NCBI GenBank assembly: GCA_028023455.1
Contig: JAQFVV010013305.1
Location: forward strand, 1-64,000
DNA from: Epiperipatus broadwayi
Lineage: Eukaryota; Onychophora; Udeonychophora; Euonychophora; Peripatidae
Length of the DNA: 64,000 nt
Reading direction: 5' to 3'
Shown: positions 47,567 to 60,181 of the stretch, piece by piece
Position numbering within the stretch: the first letter of the stretch is position 1
Layout: every line of letters starts with the position of its first letter
Notes under the pieces: generated by a model
Seen by the model: the letters and a program-made list of their open reading frames with translations, nothing else
Told to the model about the DNA's origin: nothing
Databases searched by the model: none
Position numbers and translations under genes: made by a program

Positions 47567-48240
47567 AAGTATGAAACTTTATATTAATGGTGATTTTTGT
47601 AATTGTTATTAATCAGTTATTAATTGAAACTGGGTACTTTAGTAGTAAAGCTGCAGTGTCTTTTTCACTTCCACAATAAATGTGCTATTTTCACAAAATA
47701 TAAATAAATAAAAGTGATCAATATTAAAAACATTTGTAAGCTAATATTAATATTCTAACTCCAAAAAAAAAATAAGTTAGACAAAAATAAAGTTGAAGGG
47801 AAAAAAAAGTGTGTAGTTAGAATAGTGGAGAGTGATGGGTAGTATGAAAGTCTGTGCTCATATACCCTATATATTACATATATTGATACAGGTAGCCTGT
47901 ATTTCAGTTATTATAATTAAAAAATAAAAATGTGATTGTATATAATTTCATTAATGCAAATGCAGAGAAACCTCTATCAGCATGAACAACTCATTATGAC
48001 TGAAAAAGTAATAAATAGCACACAGGTAGAGTATCAATGAAAAGATGCAATGGAAAAAAAGCTGTTGCCAGAAAGAAATCTAGACAATAACAGAAAATGT
48101 CAAATGATTGTAAACACATTTATTGTGGAAGTGAAAAAGCCACGCAGCTATACTAATAAAGTACCTGAAAGGGCAAGCTAGCTTGATTAATAATTACAAA
48201 AAATCACCATTAATATAAAAAAATTTTATTCCTTTGAAGT
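47567..48240. repeat. Inverted-repeat element with arms of about 125 bp
   Basis: The left arm 47,567-47,690 and right arm 48,112-48,240 pair. Landmarks on the left are TATTAATGGTGATTTTTGTA, AAAGCTGCAGTGTCTTTTTC and ACTTCCACAATAAATGTG, and on the right their reverse complements (CACATTTATTGTGGAAGTGA, GTACCTGAAAG, AAATCACCATTAATATAAA). The loop contains AGTGGAGAGTGATGGGTAGT and GAAAGTCTGTGCTCATATAC, the outer end of the foldback family at 51.96-52.54 kb, so one repeat lies inside another. Confidence 0.75.
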
Positions 48241-48719
48241 ATTGATGCTTAGTTTATTTAGTTTTTTAAGAACCTGAGGGTCAGATAAAAGTCATCAATA
48301 AATTGACAGCAATAGAAAAAAGGACATTCTTTACTCTTTAAGAATCTGATTGGTGATGTATAGTAAAATAATTAGACTTAATGAGCCCTTGAATAAGTTG
48401 AAATTTAGATTATTTTATTTTATGTTATCATTTCATTTTATTAGCAACATTTATTATAATTATTTAAGCAATTTTATAATATAGAAATTGATTGTATTTG
48501 AAATAATGTATATTTTATAATAATTAAAATGCATAAGTAGTTTTAATATCTATTTATTCGTGTACTTTAATCAGATGTATACCTTCATTAAACTGGTATT
48601 CTGAACACTACATTTAAATTAGAAAAAATATTATTATGCATTTTAACTTAAAGTATCAAAACAATTTTTAAACTTTAAATAAATATTTAAAATATAAATT
48701 TTCATACATCGACCTTTTT
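48241..48719. other. AT-rich intergenic DNA, no gene seen
   Basis: Nothing identified. Confidence 0.45.
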
Positions 48720-48895
48720 ATATTTGTCTGGAAGTTGGTGATGATAGAATTTTGTTTGTAATTACATATTGGACTAGAATTAATTATTAAATGTCTTTAG
48801 GAAAGTTTTAATAAAGTTGAATTTTTTTAAAAGATTTTTAAATTGTAAATGATGGAAATAGTCCAATTATAATTACAAATTAAGCTTTTGATATA
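48720..48895. repeat. Solo terminal sequence of the second PLE lineage, with an inverted piece
   Basis: The segment GGTGATGATAGAATT...TTGTAATTACATATTGGACT and AAATGTCTTTAGGAAAGTTT parallels 43,485-43,575 beside the nested PLE, in the same orientation. A short inverted copy (ATGATGGAAATAGTCCAATT with AATTACAAATTAAG) follows at about 48,850-48,890, making a hairpin. It looks like a 3'-end remnant of a PLE insertion without coding sequence. Confidence 0.5.
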
Positions 48896-50195
48896 TAATT
48901 TGAACATAAAGAAGAGTAAAGTTATTTAAATAAATCTATAAAAATCAATGAAATAAGCTAGTGGACTAAATAATTCATTATCAGTAACATTATAAGATGG
49001 TGAGAATATTAATAACTGAATTAAAAGAGTCAGTTGATTTAGGACAAACTTTTATAAAATTAATAAATTGTTTAACTTAAACAATAATCGTTATTTCATA
49101 CATTCCCTTTTTATTGAGTCATAGTTGAATTTTGGGATGGTTTCTTTATACTATTCTAATGGTACTAAAATTGAGTAATACATTTAAAACTTTCAGTGAA
49201 GTTTTTTTTAACAAAATTAAAACCATGTCAACTGGTTTCTTTTACTTAACATTTTTGTGATCAGCATTTGGGAAAGGAAAGAATTAAGAGATTTTAACAA
49301 ATCATTTCATTTGATGATCTCTTGTTAATTAAAAATCCTACTACTTTTGAAGTACAACCTAGAAAATGTAATTGCCTTTTTTTTTTCATGTGTCATAGCA
49401 TCAACCGATTTTGTTTTGCAAATATAAAATAATGATCAGCCTATACCTTCACAAATTTCTTTTTTTTTTCTCTATATATTTTATAAGTTGTGTAGCTATA
49501 AATAGATGTAAATTTAAATGTTTAAATTTTTATAAATAGATAAATGTTTGTTTTGATACCTGTTTTATGGAGCGTTTTTAAATTTGCTGGAAAAGATCAT
49601 TTTATCATATAAATGGAGTGCAAAAGTAATGCCAAACATTCATTTTATACATCTCAGATTTTTCATCATCTGCAAGGATACTTCTCATACTGTGATGAAC
49701 AGGCTTTTAGGAATTAACAATTTTTCAGTAATATTTATTCGAAGTAAAATTCAAACCTCATTATTGAATACTACTTAAAATCTTGATAAAATGAATTTTA
49801 CTTAATTTGATTGTATTATTAAACCTATGATTGATGTAATATCTAATGAAAAGAATGAAGTCAATTTTTGATATAGATTATATATAATATAATATACATC
49901 CATTCATAAATAACTGTGGCCCAACTCCAAAAAAAGAGAATAAGAGAAGAAAAAAACTATTCTACAAATGAGTTTTTTTTAAGACTATACAAACTAATCT
50001 GTGAACCCCAAATATGCCTAACATATAGAACAGTTGTTTCATTTTTCTGTTTACTTGATATTTTACAATGTTGCCTTTTAGTTTTTTTAGCAGAAATTTT
50101 TTCCTGAAATACTTCAACACCTGTTTAATTATAGCTCTCTGTTCTCTGCCATTTCTTCCCAATGGAAACAATTGACTTTGCACCTTTTTAGAATG
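48896..50195. other. AT-rich intergenic DNA, no gene seen
   Basis: Open frames of about 63 codons at 49,584-49,778 and 49,916-50,107 have no motifs and are treated as chance. Confidence 0.45.
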
Positions 50196-50199
50196 TATT

Positions 50200-50990
50200 T
50201 GAGATAATCCTTATAATGTAGACAGGGTCTACCTTTACCACAAAACCCATGCTCAAGTTCACCATAAAAACTTTTTATAGGAAGTCTATGTCCAATCTAA
50301 CAAAGATATGATTTTACAATAGTGCACTCAATAGTGATATTTTCATAACGATTGTTTTTATGATCATGTCACGATATTTTAAAATTTTTACAGAAGAACT
50401 GTAAATAAAACTTTTTTAATGACTTTATATTGCAATGATAAGATGTCCAAGTTTCATTTGCATACAATAAATTAGGTTAAAATAACTATATGCAGCTAAT
50501 TTAGTGATGGTAGTTTTTTTGTGATGACATATTCTGTCTTTAATTTGTTAAAAGCACTGCGGTGAATCTCAGTGTTTAAGTCCTTTTTTTTTTTATTTAT
50601 AAAACTACCAAAGTATTTAAACTGATTTATATTCTCAAATTTATAACCATCCATGCCAAAAGTTGTTGAAGATTTTTGGTTGATAAAGAACATAAGAGAT
50701 TTTTTTTTTTAACATTAATTAATAAAACAAAGTCTTTTATATGTTGCATTAAGAACATTCTACAAATCATCTTCTAAATGCAAAAATAGCACAATGATCA
50801 GCTTACTGTAATTCCAGGATACAAGAAAATGAAATCCTTGTTTCTACTTTTAATTGATTCAAATTAAAAATTCCATCATCAAATTGTATCTTGATACCTG
50901 TTTGATTAAACTGCCTATAAACAATTCCACAGACCATTGTCATAAAAATTGAAAACAATGTTGGAACAAGTAATCATTCTTATTTAATAC
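50200..50990 (-). mobile_element. LINE fragment: RT palm, thumb and C-terminal part
   Basis: Minus-strand pieces appear in the expected order: PTLFSIFMTMVCGIVYRQF (about 50,980-50,920), FDDGIFNLNQLKVETRISF, then ILELQ-stop-ADHCAIFA at about 50,820-50,779 (RT motif C; ADDCA in relatives), and GMDGYKFENINQFKYFGSFI (thumb; frame 50,693-50,496). Stops and frameshifts occur throughout. The same subfamily is represented at 42.2, 58.3-59.2 and 62.6-63.5 kb. No 5' endonuclease part is present. Confidence 0.7.
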
Positions 50991-51049
50991 CAATTTTTAT
51001 TTCAAATGCTTAAGATTTTTTCACCTGTAATAATAATATTTTTTCTCAT

Positions 51050-51640
51050 TACATCATGCAGAAGTTGTATAATACATATAAATTTTGGTCGACAGCCAGC
51101 TAATTTCAAACAATGTCTTGACCAAGTTAATAAAAGCAATATATAAATCACTCTTGTTTCTTACACTTTGCATTTGTGATAAGCTTCTATGTGAATTGAA
51201 TTCTGTTATGTTCTTTTCATGAATAAATATTAATTTTGAAATAACTACAAGTGGGAAATAAATTAGGAATAGGGATGCTTGAGCAAAACAGTGCTTTTTT
51301 TTTTTGGCCAAAAAATTGCACACAATCTTGGCATTGTGGGCTGGTACATTATTGAGTAAAATTTTGGCCCACCAATGATTCCAAAACATCTTAATACTAA
51401 TTAGCATTTACAAACTGATCTTTTAAGAATGAATTCATGGTGAATAATGTCCCCCTCAATAACAACTGTGAGCTGTTTTGATTTTACTCTTTTGCATTCA
51501 TACTTTTTTCTGGTGATCTGCATTCTGGCACTTGTTTGATGATTCATATTGGAAATAACATGTCACATCAACTGTCATAATGTTCAATAAAAATTCCAGA
51601 TCCTGTTATTAATAAATCAGGTGCAAAGCAGGCACATATC
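51050..51640 (-). pseudogene. Mariner-like transposase remnant
   Basis: The minus strand shows QKKV-stop-MQKSKIKTAHSCY (about 51,520-51,470; the SKIKTM block), GDIIHHEFILKRS in another frame, and then in an open frame (51,407-51,054) LLNNVPAHNAKIVCNFLAKK. The last is the DNAPAH-x-A/S catalytic-Asp block of mariner transposases with Asp changed to Asn, followed by a degraded YSPDLAPCDFFLF region and KLIFIHEKN. It is inactive through frameshifts and the lost aspartate. Terminal repeats were not identified. It lies directly upstream of the LINE fragment on the same strand. Confidence 0.7.
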
Positions 51641-51961
51641 TTCTGCGTTTTCAAATCTTCCATTAATCTTTTCTTTGTTTAATATTTTTAAAGTCGATGA
51701 CTGAAATTATGCATTTTTACTGAATTTTATATTTTATTATATTTATATAACAAATAAATAAATAAAAAGTTTTTTTTTAACAATTTTACAAATACAGATG
51801 TATATTTCAAAGAAAATGAACATATTTGTAAGAGACGTTTCCAAAATTTACTATCGAAAAATGGTTATTTCTCTATTATTTATTGAAATAAATATGGATA
51901 TTTATAACTGAAACACACAGGCTTATTGTATACCTGTGTTTATATGTGTAATTTATAGAAT

Positions 51962-52544
51962 ATATGAGCACAGACTTTCACACAACCCACCACTCTCCAC
52001 ACTATCTCATAACACTGTACACTTGAACACATATATGTTGAAAAGATAAATAATCACCAATATACGTATTTCATGCTAAACCAGCAATCATCAGTTGGTC
52101 CAGATTACCATCTCTAAACATATATGCTATAAGTGCTCAGATATATATTAAGATAGTCAATCCTCATACTTTAATGGACAGGCTTCAATCTACTAGCCTG
52201 TCCATTAAAGTATGAGGATTGACTATCTTAATATATATCTGAGCACTTATAGCATATATGTATAGAGATGGTAATCTGGACCAACTGATGATTGCTGGTT
52301 TAGCATGAAATACTAGCCTTTCCATTAAAGTATGAGGATTGACTATCTTAATATATATCTGAGCATTTATAGCATATATGTGTAGAGATGGTAATCTGGA
52401 CCAACTAATGACTGCTGGTTTAGCATGAAATATGTCTATTGGTGATTATTTATCTTTTCAACATATATGTGTTCAAGTGTGAGATAGTGTGGAGAGTGGT
52501 GGGTTGTGTGAAAGTCTGTGCTCATATACCCTATATATGAATAT
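51962..52544. repeat. Near-perfect foldback element with a tandem duplication in the right arm
   Basis: The left arm is 51,962-52,188 and the right arm 52,196-52,544, with only about 7-10 nt at the centre (between GGACAGGC and TAGCCTGTCC). Shared phrases include ATGAGCACAGACTTTCACAC, CCACTCTCCACACTATCTCA, CATGCTAAACCAGCA and AGTTGGTCCAGATTACCATC, inverted on the right. The right arm holds a tandem duplication of about 118 bp (52,194-52,311 and 52,312-52,429). The arms differ at very few positions, so the structure is recent or maintained. It has no coding capacity and belongs to the same family as 14.7-15.2 and 56.85-57.2 kb. Confidence 0.85.
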
Positions 52545-54099
52545 TTATGTAAATCAAGTTTTGAATCATATGTATGTACATTACAATTTGTAAAATATAT
52601 AAAAAATATAATAGATATAGGACCAAAATATTTGAATGCTAACATTTTCAGATAAATTAAATGTCTATCTTGCATAATCTACAATATAAAAAGCTTTTTT
52701 TTTTTGTTATTGAAATATTTAGAAAAAAAAAAATTATAAATAATTATTATATAACTTACTTATGATGAATAAAAAAAAAAAACATCTGATACAAAATGAA
52801 TAATAACTATGTTTGTGCGTGTTCTCTTCCAAAGTGTGAAAGGGATACCAGAAAGCATCCAGAGAAAATCAAATATCTTGTTAATTAAAACTGCCACCTA
52901 TATAAAACTTCATAAGCTAATATCTGAATACTATACACATGTGCTGAAAGCAAAAAATGTAAGCTTATGTTACATACTGTTAAATAATGTAAATACAACC
53001 ATCACAACATTATGATACATTGCAAACAAAACGATCTAGGTGACTACACAACTTCCTGGTGATAACTCAGAAAAGGCTAAAATGAAATGAACACTAGTTT
53101 GGGGAATGCTACTGGATTTTCTCAATGAGTCTGACAAATCCAAAATGATCTATTCAAAACTATAGCAACTTTTTGCTTGTTTTCTTCATTTTCAATTGTT
53201 TTTAATATGTCTGGTTATGGATCATATTCAATGTTTTTCCTATCATTACAAAACCTTACAAACACTTGAAAATGTTTTAGCAATTCATGGCTTTATTGCC
53301 ATAAGACTTTGAATTATTTCAAACATCTCAATAGTAGTTTTGCCCAATTTAAAATAATTTGTGAGCACATTATTCTACTGTGAGGTATTTACAAAGGTAT
53401 GAAAACACATTTTATATCATAACTCATGGTCCAGACATAATAGTATTTTATTTTTGTTACTAATAGTTAAACTATATTGCTATGGAATGCTTGTGCTGAT
53501 TCAGCAGTAACACTGCAGGGAGCTTCGAGAGGTAACCAATCAACACTTTATGCGTGAAATTTATGAAATTTAATAGTTTTCTCAGATTATAAGTTGTCGA
53601 CTTCAAGGATTTTAAGAGAATGGATATGATAGTTATATTAATAATAATAATTCTTTTTATTTATTTATTTATGATTAATGCGAAATAAAATTGGAGTGGG
53701 GGGGGGGGGATCGGGTGGAAAGTTGTGTTTCATCTAAAATGGAAAACAATTTTATTTTTTATTTTTTTCGTTACTCAGGAATTGATTTTTAAAATGTCAT
53801 CGACTTTGCTCACTTTGAGTTGCTTGTTATTGATTTATTTTTATTATCTGAATGCATATTCTTTGTTCATAGACAAGCTGAGATAACTAAACAATAGGGG
53901 ACTACTATTAAGTCATTATTTATGATAGTTATCACTGATTGTCATACCTATAATATAGTTTCCATTAATATGTCAAATTTATAAGGGTCTTTTTTTTATC
54001 TTATAAATTAACAAATATTGATGACTAGGGTGTTCCTACTACATGTGATCTCATCTTTAGATGAAGCCACATAATACATACCAATTGATAATATATAAT
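52545..54099. other. AT-rich intergenic DNA with a 12-G run
   Basis: No gene is recognised. A run of 12 G at 53,698-53,709 is followed by ATCGGGTGG. A 68-codon frame at 52,809-53,015 has no motif. Confidence 0.45.
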
Positions 54100-55075
54100 T
54101 AATTGCAGTAAGAACTATATTAAATAAAAGCATAAAAGTAATTTATTTAGCAAAGAAATAAAATGTACATATTTATTATTGAATTTATAATAAGCATATT
54201 AAATAAGAACATGAAAATAATATATTTAGCAGGCAAAACAATATCATGTTAAAAAGTTACCTCAAGAAAATAATTCACAGCAATAACTGTATTAAATGAA
54301 AGTAATCCATAAGAAATGAAATGAGATTTAATATAGCAAAGCCATAAGAAATTCCAAAAAACAATTACTTATGACAAGTACTATATTAAATAAAAGTTAA
54401 ATACTAATCCACAAGAGTAGATGTATTAAATATAAAAAAAAATACCTAAAAAATGGCATAAAAAAATATTTAGGGAAAAAATGAAAAATATCATAAATGT
54501 ATTATATAAATGAAAACTTTTAAAAAAAATGTTGATAGCTGTTAATAACATGAGAACAGTAGTATTCAATCATATTCACCTATGTTAGAAAATTTCTAGA
54601 CAAAAATATGAATGAAGATTATTGCATTTTTGGATGACTAGAAATACTTTCTGTACATGAAATTATTAATAAGTTCTAATTTCAGTAATTAATTTTGGTT
54701 TGCTGAAACATACATCGTTTTCATGCTTTTATTTAAATCAGTTTTTGTCATAAACAGATTGCTTTTTAGATTTTTTTTTTTTCTAGATTTGCGTTTAGTC
54801 ACAAATCTGCATTTCATTTCTTATGGATTGCTTTCATTTAACACAACTGTTGTTGCTTTGTATTAGCTGTTGCTTGTTTTTTACAGCTCCATTTATTGCA
54901 AAACAGAAGTAACTAACCTCCCACTGAGTTTAGTGGCTTCTTATCTATATTTAATTGCTTAATACAGTTATTATTGTCATTTTCTTATAGATTACTTTTT
55001 AATATGAAAGAAGGTCTTTTCACAATTTATTGCTTTGGTTGCTAACTATTTAATTTTCACATTTTTAACTAATGC
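54100..55075. repeat. Degenerate repeat tract with inverted copies
   Basis: A loose repeat of about 110-130 bp recurs three or four times between 54,105 and 54,410 (TATTAAAT-AAAG, GCATAAAAGTAATTTATTTA, GCAAAGAAAT). Part of it (CTGTATTAAATGAAAGTAAT then CCATAAGAAATGAAATG, about 54,285-54,325) is inverted near 54,811-54,850 (CATTTCATTTCTTATGGATT then GCTTTCATTTAACACA). It is non-coding and MITE-like, with poorly defined edges. Confidence 0.5.
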
Positions 55076-56849
55076 CAATATGTACACAAATCAAAGGAAA
55101 AATATTTGTGTACTTTTTGATAGCAATAAGCAGCCGCATCATCCAGCAATGTATATGCTACTGCTGATGAGACTAAGGGACGCCCTTGTCTAAAACCACA
55201 GACTAAAGACCATAATTTATAGTACTTAGGGTAGTATTTTTTCACCATATATTATAAATCTTATCATTATTTGTTTACATATTTGTTGTTAATTCTTCAC
55301 TTAGATAAATCTATTGTTTACAATTTAAAGTCAATAGACAGTAAATCGCCTAGCCTGATTTTTGGCTGAATTGGGAACTATAGTTTTATGAATTTTCTGC
55401 TTCCGGTGCAAAAACGTCATATGATCTCTTGAAGGACAGACTTTGATTATTATTGTTTTTAATTAATTCTTATAAATGTAATTATTTATTGACCTTAAAT
55501 GAAAATCAAACTTTTTCATGACGGGGGAAAAAATAATAATTCGAAAACATGCTGTAGTTTAGAAAGTAATTTTTCTATTAATTATTTAAATTGGGATTTT
55601 CTGGCTTGATTTCGAAACTAAATTTCTTATTTAGTGAATATACGTGATTATTTAAAGTTCTTATGAATATAGACGTACGTAAACACTCTTTGATATGTCA
55701 TTACTACAAATACTTTTATAAAATACTAATGAACAATGAGAAAGATAAAAGAAAAGAAAAAAAGAATGCTGCATAAGTAAAACTAATAATATCTTCTTTA
55801 ATAAGCTTATTAAATATTTTAAATTAATATTTTTAGTAAAAAAAAAAATTTTTTTTTAATAATAATAACGATAAAAACTAATATTAAATTTTATCTTTAT
55901 TTAACAAAAGTAAACATATATATATTGGTAAATAATAAAATGTTTTAATATTATCACTGAAAACTTTAATACGTATATAAAGTATTATGTTTGTGTGTAT
56001 TATTAATATTGTTTATTTTTAAAAAAATAATCTGACCTATCTCTGTGAAAGAGAAAAATATACGAGATTACTTCAAGCACATGAGAACATAAAAGCTAAA
56101 GCTATCTTTCTCTATCTGAAAAAGTGCTCTGGGCTAAACGCAAAACAGGTTTTAGTGTCTATTGAAGCCAGGTAGAGAGAAAACTGCTCTTCCTTTCTTA
56201 TTATTTTTTTAATGAGTTTTAACTTCCCAGGAGGGGTAAACCAACTACAAAATGATTATAGGACTTCATTTCTGCTGCCGCTGTGATAGCTTATAACAAC
56301 CCGAGTGATACTTTCTACTTTGAAAAAAGAAAATCAAATTGAACTTTGTGTTTGTTGTCTGTATCACTGCCCACATCATCACATAATAAAATGATAGAAA
56401 GAAAAGTTAGAACATGTATTTATCTGTTTCTTCCCGTTATTTTTTCCCCACTATTTTCTATTTTGGATGACTCGTTAAATTTGAATTTATAATCTATGAT
56501 TATTTACATGCTAAATTTATTGTAAAAAAAATTGTTATATTTTTGAATATTATATGTATATTATTAGTTCAGCAATTTACGTTTAGTTTTTCTTTGAAAG
56601 AATGGCAGGCTGACTCAAAGCTTTGATAGTTTAGCATTCAATAATATGGTTGTCTTTTTTTTTCTTTTCTTTCATGTGCAACTTTATTGTTGAATAAGAT
56701 GGTATAAGTATCTCAAAGCTTATTTTTTATGAATAATAGCTCAGATCTTTTTTTTTTTCGTTTAGAAGCTATGTTGCGCAGAATTGTTTAACCCAATGTT
56801 TTCTATTTGTGTATCCATTAGCAACCAATTTTTATAAATTATAATATTT
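55076..56849. other. Intergenic DNA, no gene seen
   Basis: A hammerhead-like motif at about 55,164-55,196 is discussed under findings. The remaining sequence is AT-rich with no recognisable ORF. Confidence 0.45.
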
Positions 56850-57215
56850 AATTAAAGGGGACCTGAACACAGATTTGCAGGCTTCCAGTTACTCGCTCCA
56901 TCCCATCTAACACATGGCCATATACACGTGGAAAAGATAAATGATCTCCCATATGTGTATTTTATGCTGAACTACTCTCATTCCTCATGTCCATTTAAAT
57001 ACATAGAAGATGAATGGACAGTATACAGGCTGAATATGTAATATTTAAGTACAAATATAGTATATATAGTAGGCTAGATGTAATTAAAGGAACCTGAACA
57101 CAGACTTTGAAGCCCTCCTCCAGTCATTCACTCTATCCCATATAATCGATACACAAGACCACATATGAAAAAAACAAATGATTTCCGATATACATATTTC
57201 TTGCTGAATTAACAC
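56850..57215 (+). repeat. Two direct copies of the foldback-family outer end
   Basis: About 56,850-56,990 and 57,067-57,215 each start AATTAAAGG(G/A)-ACCTGAACACAGA. They continue through GAAGCCC/CAGGCTTCC, TCCATCCCAT or CTATCCCAT, a GACCACATA or GGCCATATA segment, and AAATGAT(C/T)TCC-ATAT, to CTGAA(C/T)TA. This matches the arm of the element at 14.7 kb. No inverted partner is present, so these are half-elements. Confidence 0.65.
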
Positions 57216-58239
57216 TCATATTTGTAATTAACGTAATTGCTATTATTTCAAATTTATATGTTGTGAATGTAAATAAATAGTCCAATAATATAATTGAAAA
57301 GCAATAAATTAATAAGGTGAACAGACCTTGCATATTTTTTTATGTTCAAAATTTAAAAAGTGCAGTATATTCAAATAATAATCATGCAGTGCAAAAAAAA
57401 CAGCATTACTTTAATTAATGGGTGTAAATGCCTTTCCCTTTTATATATATATTCCTAAAATCTCTTTCATCTAATGTTTTGCTATTTAATTCTTTCTATA
57501 AGTTTTATTTACTTCAATTTTTTCCCCTACTTTTCTATATATATTTCACTTTTTTGTTTTCTTTGTTTATTGTGATATGTTATATTAATACATAATGTGT
57601 CGTTCTTCTATTGTGTGATCTGATAGAAAGCATATCATAAGATTATACAGTAAGAAAATAATGGAGTATTCCATTATTTACTGTTAATATTTTAATTTTA
57701 TATATATATATTATCCAAATAAAAACTCATTGATTTATAATAAGCTTGAAAATTATCTAACTAGATGGGAGAAACAACTGACAATAAACAATATCTTTTA
57801 CTTAAGAATCCATAATTGAGTAATAAAACATTGTTGCAAGTGAATGATTGCAAATTGCTTTCCATCTACTTGTATAAATTAAGAAGTTTTATAAAACTAT
57901 GTAAGCTTTAAATTTTCTCCCTATTGTTTAATTTAAAATTTTACTATTAGCAACCATTTGTCTTTATTTATTTATTTTATTTTCTGAAAGCAGAGAGAAA
58001 GACCACACACAAAGTTAAAAAGTCTGTGTAATGACTGTGTTCCACAAATACATGTTCTTATATCACATGTTAGTCTATTGATCTATTTATTGGATTCACA
58101 TTATCTTTTCTATAATAAAAAAAAAACCTCAAGCATATATTGAATTCTTTCCTAAAATGAAAAAAATCATTATTATAATTTTTTGAGTGTCTTTTGAAAT
58201 AATATTTAGAAAATAAACAAAATCTTACTTTTTAGGCTA
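57216..58239. other. AT-rich intergenic DNA, no gene seen
   Basis: Nothing identified beyond (TA)n tracts. Confidence 0.45.
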
Positions 58240-59230
58240 GTACCATGCTCAATTTCAACATAAATTTTTTTTTTTTTTAGGAATTCTGTGTTAAACACTT
58301 CATGAGTCTAATCTAATGAAAATGTGACTACAATAAAGATTTAAAATTGCCATGTCCTCAAACCTAAAAAAATAAACAAAACTAGTCTTACAATTTTAGC
58401 ATTATATTTTCTAAATCATATGGAATATTCTTAGTGTTTATGTTAAGTTGTTAGGTAGTCCATGTCTTACTTTCATATAGAACATTTGCTATAATAATAT
58501 CTAGTAGAACTTGTTAACTGTGACATCACCACAACGGATTCTTAATTATATACCAAGCAAAGCATCACATTATTCATCCACATGCATTCAACATCTACAT
58601 TAGAAACAATGATTTATTCTTACTCTCTCCAGAATTATCTATTTTAAACTTGAGTGATGAATGGACATTAAATATATGTTTCTGTGTGTGCAAATGTATT
58701 GTTTCTTGTTAAGGAATGCTAGTAGCAGAAATTTTGGAAATTTGGTTGGCACTATTATCTAATGTCCATTGATTTCCCAAACTTAGAATAAATAGTTGTC
58801 TGAGCAGAATAATAGAATGGATAATTATTAATAATGGACTCCATTTTGTTCTTCAACATCTAAGTCTTTTATCTATCTGAAGAGATATCTAGTTAATTAA
58901 ATTGCTTTACATTCTCAAGCTGATAATCATACAAGTGGAAGATTACTATTTTTTTTTCTATCATTGACTGATAAAGAATCTTGGGGTTTTTTAATATTAA
59001 TTACTAAATCAAAACCTTTAAAAGTTGTTTTCAAAATATTAGAACTATCTTGTAAATCATCTTTTGATTTAGCAAAAATAGCTCAATCATCTGCATAAAA
59101 TATACCTAGAAGCTAAAAAGATGAAATTCTTATTTTTGCTTTTAATTAATTCAAATTATGAATTCCATTATCAAAGTGATACCATGTCTTTATGAACTTA
59201 TATATAAATTGTTATAAAGGCTACTGTTAT
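58240..59230 (-). mobile_element. LINE fragment: RT palm and thumb
   Basis: The minus strand reads FYADD-stop-AIFAKSKDDLQDSS at about 59,105-59,040, a clear RT motif C with TGA replacing Cys, then a motif D-like KGFDLVINIKKPKIL and the thumb phrase YQLENVKQF near 58,920. It is the same subfamily as the 50.2-51.0 kb fragment (ADHCAIFA). The copy lacks the endonuclease and has many stops. Confidence 0.65.
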
Positions 59231-59334
59231 TTAAAAAAAAAGGGGGAAGAAAAAGTCTAGTTATTACACATAACTGCTTAACAACAGTTACATTTCTAAT
59301 GTTTCAGACTTTTTAATAACCAATAATAAAATTT

Positions 59335-59930
59335 TGTCATGTATATATATAATCATTTCACAGAACATTTTCATTCAAATACATTATTCAGAATTATTTG
59401 TAAGCAAATTCATAATGAATCATTTTAATAAACTTGCAAATATAATTTTTACTTTTCATTGATCAATGCCCATTCATTCAGTCTAATAAAAGGAGAATTC
59501 AGCTAATCTCCAATTATATATATTATAAATAAATCAACATTTATAGCCAAATAAGCTGAAACTTATTACTAGTTCACAAATTAATCAAGCAAGCTTAACA
59601 TTTCATATATAATTTAAATTAAATATTACTAATTTCAACAGTACATAAATAACTTTTTTTACTGTTTAAATATGTAACATTTAGAATTATAATCATATCA
59701 CAGAACATTCTCATTGAAATATGTTACTCAGAATTATTTGTAAGAGGAATGAATGGGCATTGATAGATGAAAAGTAAAATTGTATTTGCAAGTTTATTAA
59801 AGTGATACATTATGAAAATGCTTACAAGTAATTGTGAATAATATATATGAATGATAATGTTCTGTGATATGATTATAAACCTAAACATTGCATATTTAAG
59901 TAGTAGTAAATGTTATTTATGTGCTGTTAA
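59335..59930. repeat. Hairpin MITE with an extra partial copy
   Basis: About 59,641-59,745 (AACATTTAGAATTATAATCA, TATCACAGAACATT, GAATGAATGGGCATTGAT) is inverted at about 59,745-59,930 (AATGTTCTGTGATATGATTA, AACCTAAACATTGCATATTT). A third, direct copy of the same half lies at 59,345-59,485 (ATCATTTCACAGAACATT ... AATGCCCATTCATTC). Non-coding. Confidence 0.65.
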
Positions 59931-60181
59931 AATTAGTAATGAATAAATTTTGATATATAACTAGCTAATTTCAAGGCATTCCCGTAAATATTTCTGACCG
60001 AGTCAAATCTGTTGACCACATTGATAAAAGCAATATATATATAATTATAATTGAAATAATATTTTTAACGGTTTATAAACAATTACAAACAATCTTAAAA
60101 TCCGCAGAAGTACTTTCGGTTACTTTCTAACCTGCCTCAACTGCCATTAAATTCAAAAACCAAAAGCAGAAGCAAACGTCA

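Noticed and set aside
53698-53720. G-quadruplex or regulatory G-tract
   Set aside because: A single homopolymer run of 12 G with one short GGG nearby is better explained as slippage-prone low-complexity sequence.
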